This document shows positions 8,632-20,292 of a stretch of DNA of 64,000 nt, piece after piece. Source of the stretch: Eutreptiella sp. 'Long Island Sound 2002' (lineage: Eukaryota; Euglenozoa; Euglenophyceae; Eutreptiales; Eutreptiaceae); NCBI GenBank assembly GCA_964036045.1, contig OZ038398.1, positions 29,891,380-29,955,379 of the forward strand, in the 5' to 3' direction. Within the stretch, counting starts at the first letter, position 1. Each line of letters opens with the position of its first letter. The notes beneath the pieces were generated by a model. The model was not told the origin of the DNA. It ran no database searches and saw nothing but the letters and a program-made list of their open reading frames with translations. The translations under genes were made by a program, and so were the position numbers.

Positions 8632-11334
8632 ATGTTTTCTCCCGGTGACCATGTACGGTACCACTCACGCACACTTGGTGCACATGTGTTGGCCACTGTT
8701 GTGGGGCCTTCGCCAAATGGGACGCAGTTTTGCCACATTCGGTACATACGCCCTGGTGGGGTCACTCCAGTGGATCATGAGAGTGCTCAAGTGTCAAGGC
8801 TAGAGGCTGTGGCGGTTGAATCCCCCAAGTCGCCAGAGTCACCGGATGTTACGCCCATGTCTCCGCAACCCCAAACACCGGCACAGCCTACACAACCCAC
8901 TATGGCCGCAAATGTGCCCCGGAAGCGCAGCTTGCAATCCACATTGGATGCCTTCTTGAAGCCAAATCCCGTTGTGACGGACGATGGTAGCGATGCCATT
9001 GTGCAATTGACGGGCAGTCCCACGCAACCGAAACGTCCCCGGTCTCCCACCGTTGCCGAGGATGCAGTTTTTGTGTCGGCCGTCAAAGGCCCCGCAAAAC
9101 GCCGCTCCAAGGCAATGCGACTTTTGCAGCCACTCTGAAAATATAGGGAGCCGAAGGAGAAATTGGCTGCATTGGATTATGCGGAGCGGACTTCCGACTA
9201 CCAAGCGGTCTCGGATTTAGGTACCACTTTTCCTTTTGCCTTGCACATTCTCGTTTGTACCGTACGTGGTTTCTCGGTCGTTACAATTTGGGCATGTGTT
9301 CATATGGGGGCATTATTTTCAGGGCTGTCGACTCCAAAGCTTTTGAGAAATTGGCGTGCCGTTCGTGAAAAATTGGAAAAGGCGGTGCGCGAAGGTGACC
9401 GAAACAAGACTTTCCATCCAGGAAAGCGGTCACAATACCATGAGACGGAGGGGCGCTTGCGGCGTTGGATCATCCGTAAGCGTAACAAGCGGATTCCATT
9501 GACAAAGCGCATGGTTATCCGCAAGGCCCAAGAGTGGAACGCCACGTTGAGGGACTTGGAGCCTCACCAATTGGAGAATTGGTGGACGGCTTTTCGCGCG
9601 CGAAGGGGGATTACCACCCGCCGGATTGGCAGTTTTGCCAAGGGTGGTGAGAAGCTAATCCATCGGCTCGTGGATCGGTACCGCGCAAACGTGCATCGAG
9701 GGCTACGCAGGTAAATTTCTGGGGCTGCAGGGTCATATGGGATGCATCAGACTAAAAATTAAAAATTCCTGGTGTACCAGCAGGGGCTGCAGGGTGCAGA
9801 ATTTGGGACGTTGGGTCATATGGGATGCATCAGACTAAAAATTAAAAATTCCTGGTGTACCAGCAGGGGCTGCAGGGTGCAGAATTTGGGACGTTGGGTC
9901 ATATGGGATGCATCAGACTAAAAATTAAAAATTCCTGGTGTACCAGCAGGGGCTGTGAGGTGCAGAATTTGGGACAACAGGGGCTGTGGTATGTTCCGCC
10001 ATGATTTGTTTTATGGCAGGCAACAATTCCAGTGGCTGGCAAACTCCGACGAGACGCCGGTCAGCTTGGAGCCGCTTTCAAAGCACACCATTGAGTTGAA
10101 GGGCAAGAGTCGTGTTGTTGCCCGGTGTAAAGGCCGATGGAGAGAGAATATCACGGTGTACTTGTCGTACGCCGTCGAAATCAAGGTGGGGAAAGACGAA
10201 GAAGATGACGATGCACTTCTTTTTGGCCGCGTCGTCCGCTTCCGGCCCACAATTATCTTTAAGGGAGTGTTTGAGGGCAGGGTACACAAAGAATGTAAGC
10301 GCATTAACAAGACCGTGCCTCGTGTGGTTTGCACAGTTTCAAAGGCTGCAAAGTCCACGGAGAGGACTATGTTGTTTGGTATTAAGGAAGGCACTAGAGG
10401 GCTACTAGAGGAGGCTTCGTATTTATACACCGTGGATGGCGCTCCATGTCACATGCACGCATGCATTTGTGCATTGTTGTTGTCCTTCATGTTGTACATG
10501 TATGTGAGCCCTCCAAACACTACCCCATACAGCCAAGGGTGTGACAAAGTGCAGATCAACCAATCCTTTGGCCGAGATATAGAGGAACAATTCTGTGCAT
10601 GGTTGCTTCCTATTTTGGAGAAACTTTCGGACAAGGACCCAGTGCCTTCCCCTGAGCGGCGGTTGATGGTCACTTGGATCCGGGATGCTTGGGAGCGAAT
10701 TTCTGATGAAAAAATTCTGCGCGCCACTGAAATGGCTTATTTTCCAAAGGGAATGAAGCTCTCAGAGTTGGAAGACACGGAATATTTTTCACGCACACAC
10801 GATGACTCCCCCACAGAATCTGAATCTGAATCTTCGGATTCCTCATCATCGGGTTCCACATCTAGTGATGAATCGCGACAAGAGGACTCCGATGTGGACT
10901 CCATGTCTTCGAGTAGTGAGGAGGAAGAGGAGGAAGAGGAGGAAGAGGAGGGTAATGATGTGGAAGTAGTATGGGCAAAGAGTGCACGTGGAGTTTGGGG
11001 CTTGGGCCATGTGTTTGATGGGAAACTGTACTTCACTCGTGATATATGTGAGGAAAAGTGGATCCCTAAGGATTTGGTGCCTCCGAAGAAGTCGGTGGCT
11101 GCCCCCAAGGCAAGAGGAAAGGCTGCCCCCCAGCCAAGAGGAAAGCCAGCTGGTTTGGCTGTGCAAGCGGGCGCTAAAGCGGCTGCCAAACCAGCCCCGA
11201 GCGCCATTGCCTCCTCCTCCTCGGCCAGTGCAACACACCCCGTGCCTGTCATGCAAACCGAGCATGTGCAACAATTCAAAGTGTGTTATTCTCGTACCCA
11301 GAAGTTCTTTACCGTTCCTTTGGATCCTCAATAA
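8632..11334 (+). CDS. Pogo/CENP-B-like transposase with SH3/Tudor-like N-terminus; interrupted by one TGA
   Basis: Starts at ATG 8632. The reading frame is interrupted by TGA at 9136-9138 but continues in the same frame. Two GT-AG introns fit without frame change: 9221-9322 and 9711-10019. Domain order is: an SH3/Tudor-like domain (first 60 residues); a basic, Pro-rich linker; a psq-type helix-turn-helix starting EKLAALDYAE (about 9154) and running to LLRNWR after intron 1; a CENP-B/Tc5-type helix-turn-helix (RRWIIRKRNKRIPLTKRM, 9460-9513); and a DDE_1 catalytic core. Its three acidic residues are at 10048 (N-S-D-E-T), 10435 (V-D-G-A-P-C-H) and 10543 (P-P-N-T-T then G-C-D). The last two are 36 codons apart, the DD35D spacing. 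The C-terminus has a Ser/Asp/Glu-rich stretch with a (GAGGAA)n-coded Glu run, a VWAKSARGVWGLGHV segment reminiscent of PWWP/Tudor folds, and an Ala/Lys-rich tail. The TGA may be a CpG decay of CGA, or be removed by an unrecognised intron. The catalytic triad is intact. Confidence 0.7.
9221..9322 (+). other. Intron 1 of the pogo-like transposase
   Basis: 102 bp from GTACCA to a pyrimidine-rich CATTATTTTCAG acceptor. Removal joins SDL to GLSTPKLLRNWR and completes the psq helix-turn-helix. The length is a multiple of three and contains no stop, so unspliced reading also stays open. Confidence 0.65.
9711..10019 (+). other. Intron 2 of the pogo-like transposase
   Basis: 309 bp with donor CAG/GTAAAT and acceptor TTATGGCAG. 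It follows phase 2 of a codon and restores the frame as RGLR-R-QQFQWLANSDETP, joining the CENP-B-type helix-turn-helix to the first catalytic Asp. The exonic frame hits TAA at the donor, so splicing is required. Nearly the whole intron is an 83-bp minisatellite. Confidence 0.7.
9720..9960. repeat. 83-bp minisatellite inside transposase intron 2
   Basis: About three copies of an 83-bp unit beginning CAGGGGCTGCAGGGTGC at 9781, 9864 and 9947, preceded by an internally deleted copy at 9720. The unit contains ACTAAAAATTAAAAATTCC. Copies are almost identical until the last, which diverges at GGCTGTGAGG. Confidence 0.9.
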
Positions 11335-11553
11335 CATTTGTGTTGGATGAAACACATTGGCACCGCATCAACGCGAAAGTCGCTTCACACGTGTTCTCTT
11401 TGCTTGCGTCAGTGGAGGGTACCACAGTTTGCCTTGAGATACCCTTGCAATGTCCCCCCCCCCCCGGGACACCGTCACTTGGTGACCGTCTCCCCCCCCC
11501 ACCCGGGAGACCGTCGCGCGCTACCCCGGGACTTTGCAAGGGGGGCGGGGGGG

Positions 11554-14500
11554 TACATAGAGAAATGTATTGCCTTGGATGCAACAGACACAGTTGCACA
11601 GCCAGGCCAGGTGCAAGTGGACAATCAGTTGTGCCACACAACAAATTGCCGAACAGCATAAGAGTGCGTACCCCATTCTTAACCGCATGCCACCACTGGC
11701 TCACAAATCACAGCATTCCACGCCCAAATGGGCTTTGGTTTCTGGGTGCAGATGCTGTAAACTGGCCCATACATTGACATGCACACTGTGGCCAGTCGCC
11801 TGTCAAGGAGCCATGGCCGTACATGCGGTTCACAGCGGTGCAGGAACAACCTGAAATTCCCAAACACGAAGCATTCTGTGAAATACATAGAGAAATGTAT
11901 TGCCTTGGATGCAACAGACACAGTTGCACTGCCAGGCCAGGTGCAAGTGGACAATCAGTTGTGCCACACAACAAATTGCCGAACAGCATAAAAGTGCGTA
12001 CCCCATTCTGAACCGCATGCCACCACTGGCTCACAATTCACAGCATTCCACGCCCAAATGGGCTTTGGTTTCTGGGTGCAGATGCTGTAAACTGGCCCAT
12101 ACATTGACATGCACACTGTGGCCAGTCGCCTGTCAAGGAGCCATGGCCGTACATGCGGTTCACAGCGGTGCAGGAACAACCTGAAATTCCCAAACACGAA
12201 GCATTCTGTGAAATACATAGAGAAATGTATTGCCTTGGATGCAACAGACACAGTTGCACAGCCAGGCCAGGTGCAAGTGGACAATCAGTTGTGCCACACA
12301 ACAAATTGCCGAACAGCATAAAAGTGCGTACCCCATTCTGAACCGCATGCCACCACTGGCTCACAATTCACAGCATTCCACGCCCAAATGGGCTTTGGTT
12401 TCTGGGTGCAGATGCTGTAAACTGGCCCATACATTGACATGCACACTGTGGCCAGTCGCCTGTCAAAGAGCCATGGCCGTACATGCGGTTCACAGCGGTG
12501 CAGGAACAACCTGAAATTCCCAAACACGAAGCATTCTGTGAAATACATAGAGAAATGTATTGCCTTGGATGCAACAGACACAGTTGCACAGCCAGGCCAG
12601 GTGCAAGTGGACAATCAGTTGTGCCACACAACAAATTGCCGAACAGCATAAAAGTGCGTACCCCATTCTTAACCGCATGCCACCACTGGCTCACAATTCA
12701 CAGCATTCCACGCCCAAATGGGCTTTGGTTTCTGGGTGCAGATGCTGTAAACTGGCCCATACATTGACATGCACACTGTGGCCAGTCGCCTGTCAAGGAG
12801 CCATGGCCGTACATGCGGTTCACAGCGGTGCAGGAACAACCTGAAATTCCCAAACACGAAGCATTCTGTGAAATACATAGAGAAATGTATTGCCTTGGAT
12901 GCAACAGACATAGTTGCACAGCCAGGCCAGGTGCAAGTGGACAATCAGTTGTGCCACACAACAAATTGCCGAACAGCATAAAAGTGCGTACCCCATTCTT
13001 AACCGCATGCCACCACTGGCTCACAATTCACAGCATTCCACGCCCAAATGGGCTTTGGTTTCTGGGTGCAGATGCTGTAAACTGGCCCTTACATTGACAT
13101 GCACACTGTGGCCAGTCGCCTGTCAAGGAGCCATGGCCGTACATGCGGTTCACAGCGGTGCAGGAACAACCTGAAATTCCCAAACACGAAGCATTCTGTG
13201 AAATACATAGAGAAATGTATTGCCTTGGATGCAACAGACACAGTTGCACAGCCAGGCCAGGTGCAAGTGGACAATCAGTTGTGCCACACAACAAATTGCC
13301 GAACAGCATAAGAGTGCGTACCCCATTCTTAACCGCATGCCACCACTGGCTCACAAATCACAGCATTCCACGCCCAAATGGGCTTTGGTTTCTGGGTGCA
13401 GATGCTGTAAACTGGCCCATACATTGACATGCACACTGTGGCCAGTCGCCTGTCAAGGAGCCATGGCCGTACATGCGGTTCACAGCGGTGCAGGAACAAC
13501 CTGAAATTCCCAAACACGAAGCATTCTGTGAAATACATAGAGAAATGTATTGCCTTGGATGCAACAGACACAGTTGCACAGCCAGGCCAGGTGCAAGTGG
13601 ACAATCAGTTGTGCCACACAACAAATTGCCGAACAGCATAAAAGTGCGTACCCCATTCTGAACCGCATGCCACCACTGGCTCACAATTCACAGCATTCCA
13701 CGCCCAAATGGGCTTTGGTTTCTGGGTGCAGATGCTGTAAACTGGCCCTTACATTGACATGCACACTGTGGCCAGTCGCCTGTCAAGGAGCCATGGCCGT
13801 ACATGCGGTTCACAGCGGTGCAGGAACAACCTGAAATTCCCAAACACGAAGCATTCTGTGAAATACATAGAGAAATGTATTGCCTTGGATGCAACACACA
13901 CAGTTGCACAGCCAGGCCAGGTGCAAGTGGACAATCAGTTGTGCCACACAGCAAATTGCCGAACAGCATAAGAGTGCGTACCCCATTCTTAACCGCATGC
14001 CACCACTGGCTCACAATTCACAGCATTCCACGCCCAAATGGGCTTTGGTTTCTGGGTGCAGATGCTGTAAACTGGCCCATACATTGACATGCACACTGTG
14101 GCCAGTCGCCTGTCAAGGAGCCATGGCCGTACATGCGGTTCACAGCGGTGCAGGAACAACCTGAAATTCCCAAACACGAAGCATTCTGTGAAATACATAG
14201 AGAAATGTATTGCCTTGGATGCAACAGACACAGTTGCACAGCCAGGCCAGGTGCAAGTGGACAATCAGTTGTGCCACACAGCAAATTGCCGAACAGCATA
14301 AGAGTGCGTACCCCATTCTTAACCGCATGCCACCACTGGCTCACAAATCACAGCATTCCACGCCCAAATGGGCTTTGGTTTCTGGGTGCAGATGCTGTAA
14401 ACTGGCCCTTACATTGACATGCACACTGTGGCCAGTCGCCTGTCAAGGAGCCATGGCCGTACATGCGGTTCACAGGTGCAGGAACAACCTGAAATTCCCA

Positions 14501-15423
14501 AACACGAAGCATTCTGTGAAATACATAGAGAAATGTATTGCCTTGGATGCAACACACACAGTTGCACAGCCAGGCCAGGTGCAAGTGGACAATCAGTTGT
14601 GCCACACAGCAAATTGCCGAACAGCATAAGAGTGCGTACCCCATTCTGAACCGCATGCCACCACTGGCTCACAATTCACAGCATTCCACGCCCAAATGGG
14701 CTTTGGTTTCTGGGTGCAGATGCTGTAAACTGGCCCATACATTGACATGCACACTGTGGCCAGTCGCCTGTCAAGGAGCCATGGCCGTACATGCGGTTCA
14801 CAGCGGTGCAGGAACAACCTGAAATTCCCAAACACGAAGCATTCTGTGAAATACATAGAGAAATGTATTGCCTTGGATGCAACAGACACAGTTGCACAGC
14901 CAGGCCAGGTGCAAGTGGACAATCAGTTGTGCCACACAGCCAATTGCCGAACAGCATAAGAGTGCGTACCCCATTCTTAACCGCATGCCACCACTGGCTC
15001 ACAAATCACAGCATTCCACGCCCAAATGGGCTTTGGTTTCTGGGTGCAGATGCTGTAAACTGGCCCTTACATTGACATGCACACTGTGGCCAGTCGCCTG
15101 TCAAGGAGCCATGGCCGTACATGCGGTTCACAGCGGTGCAGGAACAACCTGAAATTCCCAAACACGAAGCATTCTGTGAAATACATAGAGAAATGTATTG
15201 CCTTGGATGCAACAGACACAGTTGCACAGCCAGGCCAGGTGCAAGTGGACAATCAGTTGTGCCACACAACAAATTGCCGAACAGCATAAAAGTGCGTACC
15301 CCATTCTGAACCGCATGCCACCACTGGCTCACAATTCACAGCATTCCACGCCCAAATGGGCTTTGGTTTCTGGGTGCAGATGCTGTAAACTGGCCCTTAC
15401 ATTGACATGCACACTGTGGCCAG
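11554..15423. repeat. 330-bp satellite array I
   Basis: About 11.7 head-to-tail monomers of 330 bp. One is shortened by 2 bp near 14475 (CACAGGTGCAGG in place of CACAGCGGTGCAGG). Monomers come in variants: AACAGACACAG or AACACACACAG, ACAACAAATTGC or ACAGCAAATTGC, AAAAGTGCG or AGAGTGCG, CCCATACATT or CCCTTACATT. Small open frames of 60-110 codons recur in several frames on both strands with every monomer, but they overlap one another and show no domain, so none is called. Confidence 0.97.
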
Positions 15424-16782
15424 CAGGGAATGTTTATAAGGGGCTGGGGGGTTTTTGGGGTTTTGAGGCACCCACCCACCCAAAACCAAGCAACCCACCC
15501 AGACCCCCCCCCCTCTTATAAACATTTGAGGGGGGGGATTGAGGCGCTCTCCGCTGAACGGCAGGTACACACAAAGCGACCAATGGCAGGACAAAATGCA
15601 TGTCACCGCTGCTCCCAAGCTTGCAAAAAAAGCGCCAACCTTGCAAAAAAGGCGGAGCTAAAAAATCGTGCCCTACCTGGGAATTAAACCGCAGACTTCC
15701 AGCATAGCACACGGCTGCATTACCGTTGCACTAACTGCGAGATCTGGTTGAAGATCCCATGCCTCCCGTCCAGGTTATTGAACACATTTGAAATCGAAAA
15801 AAAAAGCACCATCAGCCTGCAACACGGCCCCCAATTTGTTGAAAATTGACAACAGCACCAGCTGGGTACATGTGAATACAATCAACATCCATGGCTAAAA
15901 TTGCGAAAATCTGAAGTGTTCTGCATGATACGGGGTACAGTGGAGTGCCATGGATGCAAGAAAGCTGACGTACACGGCAATGCACCAATAATACCCCCTT
16001 GTCCAGCCAACAAACGCATGCGAGAGACTCAATATCCTACGTTCCAGGTACATTTGCAAAACGGAACGTGACAGTTCCTCTGCCCACCCACGCAAAATCG
16101 GCAGACAAAGGCATTCTGATTCTGAGCCGGTGAGGGTCCCAGCCCGGGAATGATCGCCCATGGAAGTTGACAAAACAAAGGACTGCTTCGGGTGGGGCGG
16201 GCGGGTGGGTCTAAGGGCTTGCAGACCATTTGAAGAGGCTAGGTGTCCAAATGACACCATCAACAACAAAGGCAAACATACACAATCTCAAACCAAAGGC
16301 ATTCGAAACAAAAAACAATGACTACTGACGTGGACATCAAATAGCAGTGCCATGGCAGATGGCCCTGTTCAGGCACACTGATAATATGGCGAAGGTGCGA
16401 TGCACATCAGATGCATACGCGATAGGGGGGGGACGGTTAGTCAGCAACAGGCTCTGTGTGCCACTTTTTCTGGCGGGCAGGTTGAGAAGCGCAGAGAAGC
16501 ATCCAACTTCAACTGCACTTTCTTCCCAGTGAACCTTCTCTCTGACCGGGTTCGTGGCTGAGGGGGCTGGGGTGGGTCATGGGGGTGTTGGCATACAGAT
16601 GATGGTTCATCAGGCATGTCACACTAACAGTAAAGAGGGGGTCCTAGACTACACGTCCACCCACCCAGAGTACAATTCTAAGAGGGGGGAGGGTCCCAGA
16701 CTTTTCACCCACCCACCCAGGCTGGGGCACCCACCCAGAGCCCCCCCCCCCACTTAACTTAATTCCTTATAAACGTTCCCTG
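15424..16782. mobile_element. hAT-like non-autonomous element, copy 1
   Basis: 1359 bp with imperfect 18-bp terminal inverted repeats: CAGGGAATGTTTATAAGG at the left and the complement of CAGGGAACGTTTATAAGG at the right. Both sides are flanked by the 8-bp duplication GTGGCCAG, which fits the hAT consensus nTnnnnAn. The first 100 bp hold a nested inverted repeat (ATGTTTATAAGGGG facing CTTATAAACAT). A tRNA-like segment lies at 15670-15740, and C-rich ACCCACCC blocks lie near both ends. No transposase motif is visible; a 126-codon minus-strand frame at 15895-16275 has no recognisable domain. Confidence 0.8.
15670..15740 (-). other. tRNA-like (pol III A/B box) segment in hAT-like copy 1
   Basis: On the minus strand an A-box-like TAGTGCAACGG (15723-15733) is followed at tRNA spacing by a B-box-like GGTTTAATTCC (15680-15690). 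The T arm pairs (CTG-GG with CCCAG) apart from one bulged base. The acceptor halves do not pair and the anticodon arm is poor, so this is a degenerate tRNA relative or SINE head and not a functional tRNA gene. Confidence 0.4.
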
Positions 16783-17450
16783 GTGGCCAGTCGCCTGTCA
16801 AGGAGCCATGGCCGTACATGCGGTTCACAGCGGTGCAGGAACAACCTGAAATTCCCAAACACGAAGCATTCTGTGAAATACATAGAGAAATGTATTGCCT
16901 TGGATGCAACAGACACAGTTGCACAGCCAGGCCAGGTGCAAGTGGACAATCAGTTGTGCCACACAACAAATTGCCCAACAGCATAAAAGTGCGTACCCCA
17001 TTCTGAACCGCATGCCACCACTGGCTCACAATTCACAGCATTCCACGCCCAAATGGGCTTTGGTTTCTGGGTGCAGATGCTGTAAACTGGCCCTTACATT
17101 GACATGCACACTGTGGCCAGTCGCCTGTCAAGGAGCCATGGCCGTACATGCGGTTCACAGCGGTGCAGGAACAACCTGAAATTCCCAAACACGAAGCATT
17201 CTGTGAAATACATAGAGAAATGTATTGCCTTGGATGCAACAGACACAGTTGCACAGCCAGGCCAGGTGCAAGTGGACAATCAGTTGTGCCACACAACAAA
17301 TTGCCGAACAGCATAAAAGTGCGTACCCCATTCTGAACCGCATGCCACCACTGGCTCACAATTCACAGCATTCCACGCCCAAATGGGCTTTGGTTTCTGG
17401 GTGCAGATGCTGTAAACTGGCCCTTACATTGACATGCACACTGTGGCCAG
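16783..17450. repeat. 330-bp satellite array II
   Basis: Two monomers between hAT-like copies 1 and 2. It begins and ends with the target duplication GTGGCCAG. Confidence 0.95.
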
Positions 17451-18790
17451 CAGGGAATGTTTATAAGGGGCTGGGGGGTTTTTGGGGTTTTGAGGCACCC
17501 ACCCACCCAAAACCAAGCAACCCACCCAGACCCCCCCCCCTCTTATAAACATTTGAGGGGGGGGATTGAGGCGCTCTCCGCTGAACGGCAGGTACACACA
17601 AAGCGACCAATGGCAGGACAAAATGCATGTCACCGCTGCTCCCAAGCTTGCAAAAAAAGCGCCAACCTTGCAAAAAAGGCGGAGCTAAAAAATCGTGCCC
17701 TACCTGGGAATTAAACCGCAGACTTCCAGCATAGCACACGGCTGCATTACCGTTGCACTAACTGCGAGATCTGGTTGAAGATCCCATGCCTCCCGTCCAG
17801 GTTATTGAACACATTTGAAATCGAAAAAAAAAGCACCATCAGCCTGCAACACGGCCCCCAATTTGTTGAAAATTGACAACAGCACCAGCTGGGTACATGT
17901 GAATACAATCAACATCCATGGCTAAAATTGCGAAAATCTGAAGTGTTCTGCATGATACGGGGTACAGTGGAGTGCCATGGATGCAAGAAAGCTGACGTAC
18001 ACGGCAATGCACCAATAATACCCCCTTGTCCAGCCAACAAACGCATGCGAGAGACTCAATATCCTACGTTCCAGGTACATTTGCAAAACGGAACGTGACA
18101 GTTCCTCTGCCCACCCACGCAAAATCGGCAGACAAAGGCATTCTGATTCTGAGCCGGTGAGGGTCCCAGCCCGGGAATGATCGCCCATGGAAGTTGACAA
18201 AACAAAGGACTGCTTCGGGTGGGGCGGGCGGGTGGGTCTAAGGGCTTGCAGACCATTTGAAGAGGCTAGGTGTCCAAATGACACCATCAACAACAAAGGC
18301 AAACATACACAATCTCAAACCAAAGGCATTCGAAACAAAAAACAATGACTACTGACGTGGACATCAAATAGCAGTGCCATGGCAGATGGCCCTGTTCAGG
18401 CACACTGATAATATGGCGAAGGTGCGATGCACATCAGATGCATACGCGATAGGGGGGGGACGGTTAGTCAGCAACAGGCTCTGTGTGCCACTTTTTCTGG
18501 CGGGCAGGTTGAGAAGCGCAGAGAAGCATCCAACTTCAACTGCACTTTCTTCCCAGTGAACCTTCTCTCTGACCGGGTTGGGTCATGGGGGTGTTGGCAT
18601 ACAGATGATGGTTCATCAGGCATGTCACACTAACAGTAAAGAGGGGGTCCTAGACTACACGTCCACCCACCCAGAGTACAATTCTAAGAGGGGGGAGGGT
18701 CCCAGACTTTTCACCCACCCACCCAGGCTGGGGCACCCACCCAGAGCCCCCCCCCCCCCACTTAACTTAATTCCTTATAAACGTTCCCTG
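17451..18790. mobile_element. hAT-like non-autonomous element, copy 2
   Basis: 1340 bp and nearly identical to copy 1. It lacks about 20 bp (CGTGGCTGAGGGGGCTGGGG) near 18580 and differs in a C run. The left flank is GTGGCCAG and the right flank GCGGCCAG, so the duplication has one mismatch. The insertion point in the satellite monomer is the same base as in copies 1 and 3. No transposase frame is present. Confidence 0.8.
17697..17767 (-). other. tRNA-like segment in hAT-like copy 2
   Basis: Same A box (17750-17760) and B box (17707-17717) as in copy 1, with identical sequence and the same defects in the acceptor and anticodon arms. Confidence 0.4.
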
Positions 18791-19820
18791 GCGGCCAGTC
18801 GCCTGTCAAGGAGCCATGGCCGTACATGCGGTTCACAGCGGTGCAGGAACAACCTGAAATTCCCAAACACGAAGCATTCTGTGAAATACATAGAGAAATG
18901 TATTGCCTTGGATGCAACAGACACAGTTGCACAGCCAGGCCAGGTGCAAGTGGACAATCAGTTGTGCCACACAACAAATTGCCCAACAGCATAAAAGTGC
19001 GTACCCCATTCTGAACCGCATGCCACCACTGGCTCACAATTCACAGCATTCCACGCCCAAATGGGCTTTGGTTTCTGGGTGCAGATGCTGTAAACTGGCC
19101 CTTACATTGACATGCACACTGTGGCCAGTCGCCTGTCAAGGAGCCATGGCCGTACATGCGGTTCACAGCGGTGCAGGAACAACCTGAAATTCCCAAACAC
19201 GAAGCATTCTGTGAAATACATAGAGAAATGTATTGCCTTGGATGCAACAGACACAGTTGCACAGCCAGGCCAGGTGCAAGTGGACAATCAGTTGTGCCAC
19301 ACAACAAATTGCCCAACAGCATAAAAGTGCGTACCCCATTCTGAACCGCATGCCACCACTGGCTCACAATTCACAGCATTCCACGCCCAAATGGGCTTTG
19401 GTTTCTGGGTGCAGATGCTGTAAACTGGCCCTTACATTGACATGCACACTGTGGCCAGTCGCCTGTCAAGGAGCCATGGCCGTACATGCGGTTCACAGCG
19501 GTGCAGGAACAACCTGAAATTCCCAAACACGAAGCATTCTGTGAAATACATAGAGAAATGTATTGCCTTGGATGCAACAGACACAGTTGCACAGCCAGGC
19601 CAGGTGCAAGTGGACAATCAGTTGTGCCACACAACAAATTGCCCAACAGCATAAAAGTGCGTACCCCATTCTGAACCGCATGCCACCACTGGCTCACAAT
19701 TCACAGCATTCCACGCCCAAATGGGCTTTGGTTTCTGGGTGCAGATGCTGTAAACTGGCCCTTACATTGACATGCACACTGTGGCCAGTCGCCTGTCAAG
19801 GAGCCATGGCCGTACATGCG
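18791..19820. repeat. 330-bp satellite array III
   Basis: About 3.1 monomers of the CCAACAGC / CCCTTACATT subtype. It is cut at GTACATGCGG by the DIRS-like insertion; the rest of the interrupted monomer (TTCACAGCGG) resumes at 25324. Confidence 0.95.
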
Positions 19821-19924
19821 GTTTTGTGATTGCTTCCCTCACCTGCCCTGCACGTCAGTCAATTCGCATTCTGTCTCGTACTGTCAAACATCTCCGGACA
19901 GTCCATGTACAGCTCTTCCCATGC
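19819..19924 (-). repeat. Split direct repeat B2
   Basis: 106 bp from CGGTTTTGTGATTGC to CTTCCCATGC on the plus strand, identical to B1. Its outer CGGTT is shared with the satellite target and forms the 3' end of the element. Confidence 0.9.
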
Positions 19925-19999
19925 TGTACAGATGGGCTGCACTGCCGTATGGTGGCGGCTAAAAGTAGACACCTGACCCGCTCCAATGGGTGGGTGGGT

Positions 20000-20059
20000 G
20001 GGCCAAGAAAAACAGTAAGCACTATGAACAAAGCGTATGTTTTTGGCAAAACATCGGTT
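20000..20059 (-). repeat. Split direct repeat A2
   Basis: 60 bp with GCCAAGAAAAACAGTAAGC near its start on the plus strand and ACATCGGTT at its end. It differs from A1 only in AAAGCG versus AAAACG. It overlaps B1 by the 5-bp core. Confidence 0.9.
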
Positions 20060-20160
20060 TTGTGATTGCTTCCCTCACCTGCCCTGCACGTCAGTCAATT
20101 CGCATTCTGTCTCGTACTGTCAAACATCTCCGGACAGTCCATGTACAGCTCTTCCCATGC
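20055..20160 (-). repeat. Split direct repeat B1
   Basis: 106 bp identical to B2. It lies directly downstream of the RT-RNase H frame, separated from its stop codon by about 130 bp that include a run of 15 C. Confidence 0.9.
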
Positions 20161-20292
20161 AACCATCACCTCGCTCCCTGCAGTACACTGGTGGTGGGTA
20201 GCGTGGTTCATCTGGCATTTCAGGCTGCCATGTGCCTCTGTCTGTGGAGAGTGCCTGACATAGTATAGGTCTGTCACCCCCCCCCCCCCCCC

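Larger units (their letters stand above)
8400..11545 (+). mobile_element. Pogo-like (Tc1/mariner superfamily) DNA transposon
   Basis: An element of about 3.15 kb inside the 330-bp satellite. It has perfect 18-bp terminal inverted repeats, CCCCCCTTGCAAAGTCCC at 8400-8417 and its complement at 11528-11545. The left repeat is followed by a second TTGCAAAGT copy. Both ends also carry GGGACACCGTCACTT in direct orientation (8446-8460 and 11466-11480). It encodes a psq/CENP-B helix-turn-helix plus DDD transposase. Satellite sequence resumes at TACATAG (11554), and TA is the expected pogo target. On the left the expected AAATA is replaced by CATT, so a clean TA duplication cannot be shown. Confidence 0.8.

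Noticed and set aside
11779-15300. Recurrent 60-110 codon frames on both strands of the 330-bp satellite as a gene family
   Set aside because: Overlapping frames on both strands recur in each monomer, with no domain and no conserved single frame.
15670-15740. Functional tRNA gene
   Set aside because: The acceptor stem does not pair and no credible anticodon loop forms, although A- and B-box-like sequences are present.
15895-16275. 126-codon minus-strand frame in the hAT-like element as transposase
   Set aside because: No hAT dimerisation or DDE motif; the same frame recurs only because the element copies are nearly identical.
20281-20292. Long C run after the RT stop as a polyadenylation or poly-G tail trace
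   Set aside because: C and G runs of this length are common throughout the window and no second feature supports a tail.
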